This document shows, piece after piece, positions 1 through 11,165 of a stretch of 64,000 nt of DNA (positions within the stretch are counted from its first letter, which is position 1; each line of letters begins with the position of its first letter). The notes beneath the pieces are model-generated. The model worked only from the letters and a program-made list of their open reading frames with translations. It was not told where the DNA came from and did no database searches. The stretch comes from Agapanthus africanus (taxonomy: Eukaryota; Streptophyta; Magnoliopsida; Asparagales; Amaryllidaceae), in the NCBI GenBank assembly GCA_030015575.1, contig CM057338.1:136611546-136675545 (forward strand). Reading direction: 5' to 3'. The translations under genes and the position numbers were made by a program.

Positions 1-1640
1 TAACCACTCCGCGCTGGTGTGGGATGATCTCCGATAGTCTTTCAGGCTTTATATGACTTGCCGTTAAAACCCTGAAGCTAGGAATTTGGCCTTTGCTTCA
101 TTTGCTGGCATTACGTCTGTTGTGTCGAAATGAATGTCACGGTTGTCTTTAGGTTGTTGGTGAACCGTCGAGGTTTGGAACTAGGGATTTTGCCGTGGCT
201 CAGTTGTTTGATTGTCACGTCTGCTCTGTCGAGACGAACGTCGAGGTGGTGACCACTCCGCACCGGTGCGAGATGATCTCCGATTGTCTTTCAGGCTTTA
301 TATGACTTGCCGTTAAGACCCTGAAGCTAGGAATTTGGCCATCGCTTCGTTTGCTGGCATTGCGTCTGCTGTATTGAGACGAATGTCGCGGTTGTCTCTA
401 GGTTGCTGGTGAACCGTCGAGGTTTGGAACTTGGGATTTTGCCGTGACTCCGTTTGGTGATGTTGCGTCTACTGTGTCGAGACGAACATCGAGGTGGTGA
501 CCACTCCACACTGGTGCGAGATGATCTCCGATTTTCTTTCAGGCTTTATATGAGTTGCTGTCAAGACCTTGAAGCTAGGAATTTGGCTTTTGCTTCATTT
601 GCTTTGTCACATCCGAATCCTGTTGGAGGAAGGACACTGTTGTTGACATCTCGTCTACTGTATCGAGATAATCGTCGAGGTGGTGACCACTCCGCGTTGG
701 TGTGAGATGATCTCCGATTGTCTTTCAGGCTTTATATGAGTCACCGTCAAGACCCTGAAGCTAGGAATTTGGCCTTTGCTTCATCTGCTTTGGCGCGTCC
801 GAATCCTGCTGGGGGAAGAACGCTGGGGTGACATCGCGTCTACTGTATTGAGACGAACGTCGAGGTGGAGTTGGGATTTTGCCATCACTCCGCTTGGTGA
901 TATTGCGTCCAAGTCCTGTTGAAGGAAGGATACTGTAGTGACATTTTGTCTACTGTATCGAGACGAATGTCACTGTGGAGCTGTGATTTTGCTGTCACTC
1001 CCTTTGTTTTGACCGTAAGGTCTTTCGTTGACGTTGCATCTGCATCCCGGTGGACTTTGCGAAAGAATACTGTTGTTGACATTTCGTCTGCTGTATCGAG
1101 ACGAATGCTGAGGCGAAGCTGGGATTTTGCCGTCGCTTCGTTTTGTTTCGACGTTGAGGTCTTTTGTTGGCGTTATATCTATATCCTGTTGGACTGCGAA
1201 GGAACGCAGTTGTTGACATCTCGTCTACTGTATCGAGACGAATGTTGTGGTGAAGCTGGGATTTTGCCATCGCTTCGCTTTATTTCGACTGTAAGGTCTT
1301 TGGTTGGCGTTGTATCTGCATCGTGCTGGACTGTGAAGGAACGCCGTTGCCGACATCTCGTCTGTTTTATCGGGACGAATGTTGAGGTGAAGCTGGGATT
1401 TTGTCGTCGCTTCGCTTTGTTTCGACTGTAAGGTCTTTGTTGGCGTTGTATCTGCATCCGGTTGGAGTAAGGAGAAACGCCGTTGGTGATCTCTAAGTTG
1501 TCGATATCGACGTCGAGACCCTGAAGCTAGGGATCTCCTTTTGCTTCATTTGTTGACATTGTGTCTGCAATATTGCGACAAATGTCGAGCTTGTCTCTAG
1601 GTTGTTTATGAACCGTCGAGATTTGGCTTCGCTTTCTGGT
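1..1640 (-). repeat. Diverged tandem array in the 3' UTR of element A
   Basis: A core resembling TCGAGACGAACGTCGAGG recurs near 226, 474, 660, 848, 956, 1096, 1233 and 1372. Spacing is about 248 bp, then about 187 bp, then 108-140 bp, so the array contains more than one unit length. Each long unit also carries a GACCACTCCGC block and a CCCTGAAGCTAGGAATTTGG block. The array follows the same anchor sequence as the 159 bp array of element B, but its units are unrelated by eye. The open frames inside are by-products of the repeat and are not called as genes. Confidence 0.85.
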
Positions 1641-2179
1641 GGAGCCTCTTAGGAAGGTATGGTTCCCTCTTTGTTTGTGCCCCTGGATTGTATACATGGA
1701 TCAATGTGATCTCACCTGTAGGGCAAAAGTTTCATTCTATATTTTTTTATATCATTATTTTATTTCCTCGATGCTCTATCATTTCAGCTTTTATATCGTG
1801 AAGGTCACGATTGCCCAATCATTTCGGCTATTTATTTTATTTTTACTCGCTGCTTTTTATTGCGAGTTGCCCAATCATTTCGGCTGTTTTTGTATGCATA
1901 CATTTTTACATGCTGATTTCGTTGCAAGTTGCCCCATCATTTCAGCTATTTCATATGCATTTTTAGCTCGCTGATTTTTTTATTGCAAGTGTGGAACTTG
2001 GAATCTGGTGCCAATCTCAACATCGGCATCGCTACAACTAGAATATTGCCACGAGCGAATCATCATTTGCCATGAAAGGAATTGGAATTTGATATCGGTT
2101 TAGGCATCAGCATCGTTACAACTGGGATATTGCCAAGAGCGAATCATCATTTGCCTCTGTCGATGTCGAACAAAGGTGG
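1641..2179 (-). other. Element A 3' UTR segment, no gene
   Basis: This non-coding sequence is homologous to about 33160-33700 of element B in reverse. It includes diverged copies of the roughly 66 bp minirepeat whose hairpin stem is ACTCGC/GCGAGT or ACTTGC/GCAAGT. It ends at the anchor (GAAGCCAAATCTCGACGG on the minus strand) next to which the tandem array begins. Confidence 0.7.
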
Positions 2180-2393
2180 CTTAGCAAACAGGGTTAGGAT
2201 CCTGTCGACTAAGGCTTTTGACTTTATGAGCCGTAAGGGTCTCATAAAGGTATTTCTCCCTGCGAGTCGTGAGGATCTCGTAGGTGTGTTTTCTCCTTAG
2301 GAATCATGAGGATTCCTAAGTGTATATTCCCCCGTAAGTCGTAAGGATCTTACTAAAGGGTTTTCTCCTTATAAGTCGAGAGGACTTACAAGG
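2180..2393 (-). repeat. Six-hairpin cassette, element A copy 1
   Basis: This is the reverse complement of the cassettes in element B: five short hairpins in fixed order plus a sixth longer one. On the plus strand the loops read as TCGTGAGGAT-like 10-mers and the spacers as TTTCTCC. Stems include CCTGCGAG/CTCGTAGG and CTTAGGAA/TTCCTAAG. See the cassettes at 32593, 32944 and 35096. Confidence 0.8.
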
Positions 2394-2527
2394 GTCGTTC
2401 ACCATATGGACATATTCCTAGTCACGGGTGGAACTTGGTTAGGGAAATGTTTATTCGTGCCCGTGGATTGTATACAAGGGTCGGTATTGAGCCTCTTGTA
2501 GGGCAATATCGAAGGTTGTGGGGGTTG
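2394..2527 (-). other. Spacer between hairpin cassettes in element A
   Basis: This is the counterpart of 32809-32943 in element B, including the GTATACAA and ATATTGCCC blocks. No coding potential was seen. Confidence 0.6.
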
Positions 2528-2742
2528 CTTAAGAACAGGTTCAGGTTTCTGTAACTTAAGACTTTCAAATCTTATGAGCCGTGAGGGTCCCATAAGAAAG
2601 TTCTCCTTACGAGTCGTGAAAATCTCGCAAGCGTAATTTCTCCTTAGGAATCATGAGGATCCCTAAGTGTGTTGCTCCCTTGTGAGTCGTAAGGATCTCA
2701 CGCGGGTGGTTTCTTCTCACAAGGTCGAGAGGACCCTGTAAG
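2528..2742 (-). repeat. Six-hairpin cassette, element A copy 2
   Basis: The loop order matches copy 1. The sixth hairpin is bounded by CTTAAG (2528) and CTTAAG downstream. Stems include CTTATGAG/CCCATAAG and CTTAGGAA/CCCTAAG. Position within the element is conserved with B. Confidence 0.8.
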
Positions 2743-2749
2743 TGTCTTT

Positions 2750-3055
2750 TAACGAGGTTGCGCCCTTTCGGGTTTTCACAAACACTCGCCGGTAGCCCTG
2801 CTGTTTTTACTCACGGAGCCCTTTCGGGTTTTCATCCGTGCCCATTTTGCTTATGGACATACCGTCTTCTTCTTTTTTTTTTATTCTTTTTATTCTTTTT
2901 TCTAACGAGGTTGCGCCCTTTCAGGTTTTCACAAGACTCGCCGGTAGCCCTGCTGTTTTTTTACTCACGGAGCCCTTTCGGGTTTTCATCCGTGCCCATT
3001 TTGCTTATGGACATACCGTTTTTATTTTTTATTTTTTTCATTCTAACACCACATT
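2750..3055 (-). repeat. Two-copy tandem duplication, about 150 bp unit
   Basis: The block from AACGAGGTTGCGCCCTTTC through CTTATGGACATACCG occurs at about 2752-2868 and again at about 2904-3018. Each copy is followed by a T-rich run. Within each copy the CCCTTTCGGGTTTTCA segment is itself repeated. The homologous region of B (32270-32585) has a different copy number. Confidence 0.85.
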
Positions 3056-3094
3056 AGCCTGGGGGATGCCATGGGTTGGTAGTAGTTTAACGAC

Positions 3095-3115
3095 GTTTCG
3101 GTCATAGGTCAACGT
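3095..3115 (-). other. Internal deletion junction (gag joined to 3' UTR)
   Basis: On the minus strand, sequence homologous to the end of B gag (near 26428) runs directly into sequence homologous to the B 3' UTR near 32185 (the ACCGAAACGTC...TAAACTACTACC block). About 5.7 kb that in B encodes PR, RT, both RNase H domains and IN is absent. Only a few bases around the junction cannot be assigned to either side. Confidence 0.8.
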
Positions 3116-6100
3116 ACGATTACGCAACTAGATTTTGTCGCAAATATTCGCATGTTTTGTGTCAAAGGTAGATTCCTTGAAGAGAGGGCTGAGGGCGACT
3201 TCTTCATCAGCGTCGCTTCCAAACGTGATAACTTGCTATCCCTTGGTGTCGGCAATGTGACAGTTGCCAACAGCTCTTTCGCGCTCATCTGTCGTTTTTC
3301 TGTTCCCGACGAGCCTTGCGCTTCACTCGTTGAACGTGTCGTCGATGTGCAACATATCCCTGCCACCAGTTTTTAAAGGCTATGCACTCCTCGGTAGGGT
3401 GTGCAATCCTCTGATGATATAGGCAGAAGTTAGGATGTATGTCCGCTTCATCAAGACGTATATTGACAGGGGAATTTCCTTTGAAAGAGGGCGACTTCAT
3501 TCCTATTGCCCGGGCCCTAGCGAATCGTTTCCTTACTTTAAGCTTGCTTTTGTTGTCGATAGGGATGATTTGCTCCATTCGGGGCGTCTCGACCTTTTCC
3601 TCCAATCGTTGGCGTTTGGCCTTTTCAAATATAGCCAGTTCACGCTTTCGATTGGCTTTGCTTTCCTGACGGGCTTCGTTTAAGAATGCATCAATCATTT
3701 CGTCTGATGGTCCTAGAAGTTCAGGCTCAGGATTTGCCCCCGGTTTCCCTGCGTTATGAGTTTCTTCACTGTCTATCGACGAGTGAGAGATCACATGGCA
3801 ACTTGCTACGTAATCCTCAGATTCGTCCGACAATTCTTCTCCATCATCTCCGTCTTCAAGGACATGGCCAAGGAATTCTTGGAGTGTAATTGGAGTCCGT
3901 GCCTTCTGGTTATACTCTTCCAGCGCGTCGATCTGTTTTTGCAGACTCGTGTGCTTGTCAGCAGGCTTCACGGCCTTTTTGGACTTCTTCTTCTTTTTCG
4001 AAGATTTTGACGGCTGAGTGTGAGCATCTTGGCTATCACCAATCTCTGGAGCTGGGCGCGGCTTCAGCATCCCCTTGATGATCTCAGGTTCCAACGGGTT
4101 CTTCCATCTGATCGCCGGGCATGTCTGGAGATCATTCAGCATCTTTTTGGTTTTGGCGGAAAGCACGACCTCCTATGGAGCTTCTTCAACAAAAGAACAA
4201 GTTGCCCCCGGCGTGCCCGTCTTCTTTGGAGTGTGTGGCTGTGATGGGTTTACTTTCCACTTTTTAGACAGCGCAAACTTGCCTTGTAGGTACTGATCCT
4301 CGATCCATCCCTTAAAGACGAAGCAATCCTCGATCGGGTAACTTACCGTTTGGTGGTAAGGGCAATAATTGGGATTATTCACCTCACTGGGTTGCGGTGG
4401 TCTCCTTGGATTCGGGAGATTGATAAGCCTATTGCGCAGCCAGCTCGAACAGCCTCTTCGTTTTATCCCACGGGAATGAGTAAGGGCGCTTCATTTTCTC
4501 ATTATAATACCGCCGTCTCTCTTCCAGTTGATCCGCTAGCTTTGGGGCACTGGGCTGCTGTTGGGTGTTCGCAACGAAGGTCGCCTTCCCTTTACCCTTA
4601 TCGTTTCGGGGTTCCGGCCTCGGAGGAGACAGTTTGTGACCCATTTGATCCATCTGGGCTTGCTTATCAATTAAAGCCTGGAACGTGGTCGGTTTAAAGA
4701 ACATCATGAACTGTGAAATAGTTGCATGAGGGTCTAGGGTGCCCACGAACATGCCCACCGCTGGCGCTTCTTCGATGCGTTGTTTGCACTTCGACCATAA
4801 GTTTCGCCACCGTATTGCATATTGAACCCACGTTTCGCCTGGCCTTACTCTTGTATTGATCAAGGCTGTTATTGGAGTACGCTCGCTGGCGCTTGCGAAA
4901 CGCTGGGTAAACAATAACTCCATTTCAGCGAAAGTTTTTACGGGGTCGTTCGGAAGCTCGGAGTACCATTCAAACGCCGTCTCCGATAAGCTGCCGACGA
5001 ATTGGCGAAGCAAGAGCTTATCATCGCCTCCAGTGTTGCCGCATAAGGCTCTGAATTGAGCGACATGCTGATGTGGATTCCCTGTCCTCTTGTACACATG
5101 GAATTTAAGGATCGTATATCCCGGCGGGTAACTGATTTGGTCATACCAGCCCGGATAGGGTCGTCCGGTTCTAACGATTTGCCCAGCCGCTTCATTCGCC
5201 TGATGAACAAGTATCTGCTGAGCTATATAGTCGTCTAGTGCAGCTTTGGAAATGGTTTCCTCCTTGGCTGCTGAATGAGCCGGAGGAGGATTAGATGTCT
5301 CCCCTCTATCGTCTCCAATAATGATTGGAGGGTCTTCAGCTGGAGGGTCCGGCTGTAACATCATCCCTATCATATCTTGGAAGAGAAGTGCCATTTGCAT
5401 TATATTAGCCGCCTGCTCTGCGGCTTCTTTGTCCTTCTTTTCGAGGACTCTATGTAAGAAGTCAGCATCTGTTTCTTGTTCGTGACGCTGTTCTGATGAT
5501 TCCTCCGAGCTTTCTTTTGGCCCGGTAAGTCCGGCCATCCCAGTCATCATCTCCTGAAGCTTCTGCTGCTGCTCTTGAGCTTTTGTCACGGATCGAGTGA
5601 GCGGTCGGTGAGCCGTCGAAGCGCGGCTATCCTCTTTCCCGGACACCGTGTAAACAGTATGGATCGTTATGCCCCCAGACTTGGGGCGTTTGGTCTCGGT
5701 GTCTTTACGTTCTGCCGTATTCACAGGGGCTTTTTGCGGCCTCCTTTTCTTTTGAGTGATTAACGTTGAGGGAGCCGTTGCAGTGGGCACCCATCCAGGT
5801 GTTGCTTTTTTGGCTTGACAAAGTAGTCCTTCTCCTGTCGAACCTTCATCTTTTTCTGTCGGCGGAGATAGTCTTGATCCATTACGGAGTCTTGGACTTG
5901 ACGCCACACCTTGTAAATTTTAGAGGACAGCCATTGAGGGGGCTGCTCCAGCTTCACCTTTGGGGCATTATCCACAGGTGTAGGAGATCTTTTAAATACG
6001 GCAGTTGCCGAGTTTTTGCGCACCCTTCTTAGCGGTTCAAAGCTATTCCCGGTCGGAACAGCATCATTGATTTCCACCATCGGAGCTGGCGGAGTTATCC

Positions 6101-6137
6101 CAGAGGGGGAGTTACCCCCAGCTTTCCTTATCCGGCG
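3116..6137 (-). pseudogene. Gag of element A, broken
   Basis: This is a Tat-type Gag, the structural protein that packages element RNA. Minus-strand order: a charged N-terminal part; a coiled-coil-like Q/E stretch (KAQEQQQKLQEMM, near 5590-5540); the capsid-like region (FHVYKRTGNPHQHVAQFRALCGN, near 5110-5040; WVQYAIRWRNLWSKC near 4810); and two C-x2-H-x4-H-x4-C knuckles (near 4350 and 3380). It is broken by frameshifts near 5815 and 4435, a TAG at about 4173-4175 where B has TGG (Trp), and a stop at about 3285. There is no AUG right after the stop that ends ORF1. The 3' end is cut by the deletion junction. Homology to B Gag is continuous, so identity is firm; function is lost. Confidence 0.9.
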
Positions 6138-6695
6138 CTAGTGACGACGGCGAGCATGTCGCGCGATTGGAGCTAGTTTAGCCGTAGGGGTGACATCCTC
6201 ATGCCCTCTGTGTTGGTCAGAATTTGCTGGTACCGGCCTTTTAAAGACCGACGTCCGTTGAATGGGGACGGCCAACCTATCAAAAGCAGACTTCCGAGTA
6301 GGGGAAGCAACCTTGGTGATTTCGTCTGGAATGGGAGCAGGGATGGCTATCCGCTTCGGGATAAAATCTTCTGGTATTGCAGGCTTCTTCAAGGGCCCGT
6401 TGGAGCTCTGGCCTAGTCTGTTAAAAACCGAGGCAGTGGAGTTGGGCGACCCGTTGAGAGGGGCTGCGGTAGTTGTAAGCCGATCGAATACCGACTTCTT
6501 GAGAGCTTCTTGTGACGGTACAGGGGCGTTGAAGCTTATGTGTGGGAGCATGGTCCCGAAGAATAGTCCAGTGGTGGCTTGAGTTACCTTCTCCACTGGC
6601 ATCTTGAAAAGGGAGGCCGCTTGGGGCCCGTAAGTCACTCCTCCAGCAAGGACGGAGTGAGAGTTGCAGTTACAGTTAGTGCAGCTTGAAGCCAT
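6138..6695 (-). CDS. ORF1 of element A, SVFxRL-repeat protein of unknown function
   Basis: This 185-codon ORF lies upstream of gag, as extra first ORFs do in Ogre/Tat elements. It starts at the MASSCTNCNC methionine because B has an ATG at the equivalent codon (22811), while a longer upstream start is not shared. Near the N-terminus is a Cys-rich patch (CTNCNCN). The rest is low-complexity with at least five repeats of the pattern S-V-F-x-R-L (KSVFDRL, ASVFNRL, KSAFDRL, TSVFKR). No enzymatic motif was seen. It ends ARRRH-TAG, and the same stop is present in B. Function unknown. Confidence 0.75.
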   Translation of the reverse strand: MASSCTNCNCNSHSVLAGGVTYGPQAASLFKMPVEKVTQATTGLFFGTMLPHISFNAPVPSQEALKKSVFDRLTTTAAPLNGSPNSTASVFNRLGQSSNGPLKKPAIPEDFIPKRIAIPAPIPDEITKVASPTRKSAFDRLAVPIQRTSVFKRPVPANSDQHRGHEDVTPTAKLAPIARHARRRH

Positions 6696-6821
6696 TGATC
6701 TTCTGTTTTCTGCATGGAGCAAGACACCAAATCTAAGTACCTTGAATCCATAGGCAACCACAGCAAACCGCGATTCGTTCACGAACATGACACACGAAGT
6801 GTGGAGTGGAAAGAGGAAAAG

Positions 6822-6839
6822 GTCCCACCGGGCGTGCCA
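6822..6839 (-). other. Primer binding site, element A
   Basis: The minus strand reads TGGCACGCCCGGTGGGAC five bases after the LTR end, identical to B 22665-22682. Its complement ends in TGCCA, consistent with a tRNA CCA end. The tRNA identity was not assigned. Confidence 0.75.
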
Positions 6840-6844
6840 GAATC

Positions 6845-9229
6845 TGTTCCCCTCCGAATGGCAGCGCGGCGAGAGACGTCTTGCCTGAGATTCGGGGTAG
6901 ATGCTAATAGGTTTTATCCGTCCACCTCTCCGAGGATGCCAAGTTGATTTATGGCACCGTGTATCGGAGGTTTGGATGGATGCGGCCGATGTAGCAGACT
7001 TCGTCAGATTCCCACTCATTCGAGGGGGTTTTGATTGTGGGGACGCTCTTCCCTGCAGGCGGAAGCCCCAGCAGTTAATTACGCTACCGCATCGCGGTAA
7101 CAACTTTCTCCTTCTCCAGATGGTCACTTCGTGTCGTGGGTATTTGTTTTGTTTGTGGTTGCCCGTGGATTATATTCGGAGACTAATTTATGTCGTCGCC
7201 CGTAGGACGTGGATTAGTCCAAATCCGTATTTTCTTAGATTTGGGTTTGGGGTTTTTGTTTAAGGATGCGTTAGCCATATTTGAGATTAAGATCTACTTA
7301 AACATTTGTTAAGGATATGTTAGTCCAATTTGAAACTAAGATCGGCTTAACAGGATCGTTTAGATCCGACAAAAGAGCATTTGGGCTCTATTGTTCCAGT
7401 TTAGGGACATAGTGGTCCATTACAAGTTTAGGGACATAGTGGTCCATGAAATGTATGGTCGTCGGGACCCGTCACCTCTCTGACGACTTTGAAGGATTAC
7501 AACGACAGATATCAGAGGAGTTCAGAGATGTACCCTTGAACCCAAGTTGGTTGGGAGATTTATAGTCCAATTTGGGACTAAAGTCTGTTTGAATGTTTTG
7601 GTTTAAAGATGCGTTAGCCATATTTGAGGCTAGAATCAACTTAAACGTTTGTTAAGGATACGTTAGTCCAATTTGAGACTAAGATCAACTTAACAGGATC
7701 GTTTAGATCCAACAATAGAGCATTTGGGGGCTTTATTGTTCTAGTTTAGCGACATAGTGGTCCATTGCCAGTTTAGGGACATGGTGGTCCAACATTCCCA
7801 TTTTGGGGACGAATATTGGTTTAAGGACGCATTAGTCCATGAGTTTAAGGAACCCACAGTCCGTAGCAATATGTGGTTGTCGGGACACGTCACCTCTCTG
7901 ACGACGTTGAAGGATTACAACGACAAATATCAGAGGAGTTCAGAGATGTACCCTTTACCCGGTGTAAATTGATATGAGAGAGCAGTTGTGCTCAGTTAAT
8001 TTAATTTAAGAACTTATAGCCAGAATTGGGTTAAGTCCAGCTAGAAAATGTCTAACATTTTATTCATGATTGGCCTGTTAGGCTTTTGATTGGGCTCTGC
8101 CCTCCTTTTTTTCTTTTATTATAATGCATAGCATTTATCTTTGGTCTATTAGACCTTCAATTGGGCTCTGCCCTTTTTAACAATGCATAGCATTTTGTTT
8201 GGTCTGATAGACCTTTTAATTGGGCTCTACCCTTGTTTAATAATGCAGAGCATTTATTTCTCTGGCAGTGCGCCACGTAGCCTGTTAGGCGCTCTGCGCC
8301 AATAAATGAGCGCAAGGCGCCAGCGCATGTAGAGGTGACACGTGTCACGCTCTGGTGAGCACAAGCGCAGTGCGCTGCGCTATTGCGCTGCTGACACGTG
8401 GCGCGCTCTGGTGCAGTGCGCCAATCCAAGAGCGCAACAACGCAAATCAAGAGTGTAAGGCACTATACAGTAGCGCAGAGCGCATCTTGATCAAGTTTAG
8501 ATCAAAGAAAAGAATCTTTTTAGAGGTTCTATCTCAAGATTCAAGAACCGATGGTTCATCAAAAGGCAATGCCTTTATATAGATCAAAAGATCTAATAAA
8601 GAGATAAATTACTTCTTCTTTTTTTATCTTTTATGACCGGATCTTTTTTGATATTTTTCTTTTATTGAAGATCTTGATTTTGTTCTTAGATCATTGATCT
8701 TTTTAGAAGAAATTCTTCTTTTTTCTAAAGGTTTACCTTTTTCTCTTCGAGTTCTTCTCAAAGTTTTTAGAGGAGTTCTGTATATTCTGAGACTTGGGGT
8801 CTAGTGGCCTTTATATAGGGCCAATTAGTTTGTTGAGTTGGTTACAGAGATCTTTCTCTGATTGATCTGGGGATATTTCCCCACCGTTGGATCTTTGATC
8901 CAAGAGCTCTGTTTTACAGAAGAGAATCTTCTTGTTTTTAACAAGATTGGAAAGATCTTTCCAGAATTTTATTGTTTAAATGCTGGCACAGTTGACGCAA
9001 GCGCACCTGCGCTTGACACGTGTCGAGCAGCGCAGCACAACTGCGCTAGCGCAACTGCGCTGACACGTGTCGCGCAGCGCAGAGCGCAAGTCATCTGAAG
9101 CGTTGCTTCTTTTATTATTATTTGAATTGTTTTTAAAACAGAGCTTTGCTCTGATTGGGGGAAACAGAAGCGTTGCTTCATTTCCCGCCTTGGAATTTGA
9201 ACAGAGCTTTGCTCTGATTGGGAGAAACA
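6845..9229 (-). repeat. 5' LTR of element A
   Basis: This 2385 bp LTR reads 5' TGTTTCTCCC ... GGGGAACA 3' on the minus strand and is collinear with both B LTRs. A TATATAAA box sits near 8810-8820 (minus strand). U3 carries GACACGTGTC palindromes near 9060 and 9012. The downstream part has more CACGTG cores near 8393 and 8336, GGGC-AGA-GCCC and AATGC-N3-GCATT palindromes, and ACATAGTGGTCC minirepeats (7400-7800). The first 60 bp of the LTR are duplicated: the TGTTTC(C/T)CCCAATCAGAGC start occurs at 9229 and again near 9170. Confidence 0.92.
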
Positions 9230-10064
9230 GTGTCGTCCGGCCATTGATGATCAGAATAGGTTAGGTTACAAACAGGCTGAGGGATGAGGCAAGATAATAA
9301 CTTGCATGGAAGAACAATAATTAATGCAAGAGTGAGACTAATAGGAAGAGCAAGAGACACAAGAGAGATTTTTGCTCGAAACTAAGATTTTATTATCCAA
9401 CTTCAATATGGAGAGTACAACCGAAAAGTAAGGACATGCCCATATTATTCTACATCGTTTTATTCAACCAAAGAAAAGGAAAAGATTTATTAGTCTCGAT
9501 TATGGGAGTTCAACAAGTGATGATAGGTCCTCGCACTAAGAAAGGTATTGTCGTTTCTATGGTGTCTTGCGAGAACAACTGGCTGAGTTTCTTCGGTCTC
9601 GAGTTCCTCCTCACTCGAAACTTCATCCTTCGGTTCATCCCTGGCAGGAGCCTCGCCCTCCGATTCCCCATCTATATAGGGTTTTGTTCCTTTGCAGGAA
9701 CATCCTCATCCGGATCATATTCCATAGGATTCTCTTCCACCACAATAGCCTCTTTTTCTGGCCCCTCCTCTATATGCTCCCCTTCCATGGTATCTTTTTC
9801 TTCGTCTTCGGAGTCATTGGACATCATAGGCTCCGGAGTTGCAGTATCGACTACTTCGTCTTCCTAGTCGCTGTCGGAAATAACCGCCTGAGTGTCTACG
9901 ATTTCGTCGTCTGAATCTCCAGATGTAGCTTCAAAAGACAAGCCATCCATGTCGGAAAGATTTGCCATGACCTGAAGGAAGGTCATGGTCAGGATACAGA
10001 ATGTCAAGGAAGGGACAAGGGACATAAGAGAATTATGAAATCGGTATGAATGATTGAGATTCAC
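9230..10064 (-). pseudogene. Tekay-like leader, acidic ORF and gag start (element F, left copy)
   Basis: The minus strand carries an acidic reading frame (MANLSDMDG..., near 9968-9495, rich in D/E/S) with one stop and one frameshift, preceded by a splice-acceptor-like CCTTCCTTCAG. Then comes a leader, and then the first codons of gag (MAGR, ATG at 9244), cut off by element A at 9229. The same leader and gag start occur at 51369-51023 joined to 17957-17776, which supports the assignment. Whether the acidic ORF is translated is unknown. Confidence 0.6.
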
Positions 10065-10998
10065 AAATATAATAAGTCGGTTAACGGTTTCATTTTAGTA
10101 CACAAGTGGACCTGCATGGGCCACCACAAAAACCTGTCAGCCCCGCTTCCCAAAAGAAGGAGAAGGATGACGTGGCATGGTTCGCAACCTAACTGTATTG
10201 AAGGTGGTCTATTCAATACAGTTACGTTAAGCGTATGGATATTTAACATGCAGGATGTGTACCAAAACAAAAATAATAAAAGCGAAAGCCATTTATTTCC
10301 ATTAACCAAACTTTATTACATCGCAAAAGAAAGAGTAAAATAAACCAAGTAGGTTAATTACATCGAGGAGAAACAAAAGCCCTAAACATGTGGGCAACAA
10401 CAAAAAATAAATCTAGCTAATCTTCTCTCGTCCAGTCTGCATAATCTTCATAAGTTGGCTTAACACCTTGATCCTTGCCATAATACTCATTCTTATCTGA
10501 CGGACATTCCAAAGATAGAGGAAGAAAAAGAAGGTTCGTCGGCGAGTTATACTCGGGTAGGATTGCCTCATAAGAAAATAGGAGTATAAGAATGAAACAG
10601 GGGTAAATAAGAGTATGATGTATGCATGCAGACATAAAGTAAGGGGTGTAAATGTTTGAAATGCACAAACTTAAGACGTTATGAAGAGAGGTATATATGA
10701 GCATGAGTATGTTGTAAGTTATATGTAATAAGTAGTAGAAAGTATTGGTGGATGTAAAATTTCGTTTTAGTTTGTTAAACAAGGGTCCGGATACTCGCGA
10801 TTATTCTGTTGTGGCCACGGAACAACAACTGGGGAAGTGAAATGTACCGTTTCACTTCCCGGAATCATGATCGAGTAGCAGGGGAATCCGAGTTCCGAAT
10901 TTCCTTGCCTAATCAAACTACCCATCCCCGTGATTCAGTATAAAGGTTTGGCGAATTAGAATTAGTGCGTATACCTCTAGGCATGGAATTTCCACATT

Positions 10999-11165
10999 GT
11001 ATAGTCGTCCACATTTTGGACTGGTCACCCGGAATATCGGGATCTTCATATTTGTATAGTCGTCCACACTTTGGACTGGTCATCCGGAATATCGGGATCT
11101 TCATATTTGTATAGCCGTCCATACTTTGGACTGGTCATCCGGAATATCGGGATCTTCATATAAGT
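10999..11165. repeat. Three-copy minisatellite, 54-56 bp
   Basis: The block TGTATAGTCGTCCACA...CTTCATATT occurs at about 10999, 11053 and 11109, with few differences. It lies inside the F LTR. Confidence 0.85.

Larger units (their letters stand above)
1..9229 (-). mobile_element. Element A: Tat-type Ty3/gypsy, pol-deleted, 3' end outside window
   Basis: Read on the minus strand the order is 5' LTR (9229-6845), PBS (6839-6822), ORF1, gag, a short 3' UTR with hairpin cassettes, and a tandem array that runs off the window. ORF1 and gag are clear homologues of those of element B in the same order. No protease, reverse transcriptase, RNase H or integrase lies between gag and the 3' UTR. The LTR start (TG at 9229) abuts Tekay-like sequence at 9230, so A sits in element F. 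The candidate TSD GTGTC (9230-9234) cannot be checked because the 3' LTR is outside. The family is certain; the total length is unknown. Confidence 0.9.

Noticed and set aside
919-1431. 170-residue plus-strand open frame
   Set aside because: It lies in the tandem array of element A and its translation is a repeat of the array unit. The opposite strand is open for the same reason.
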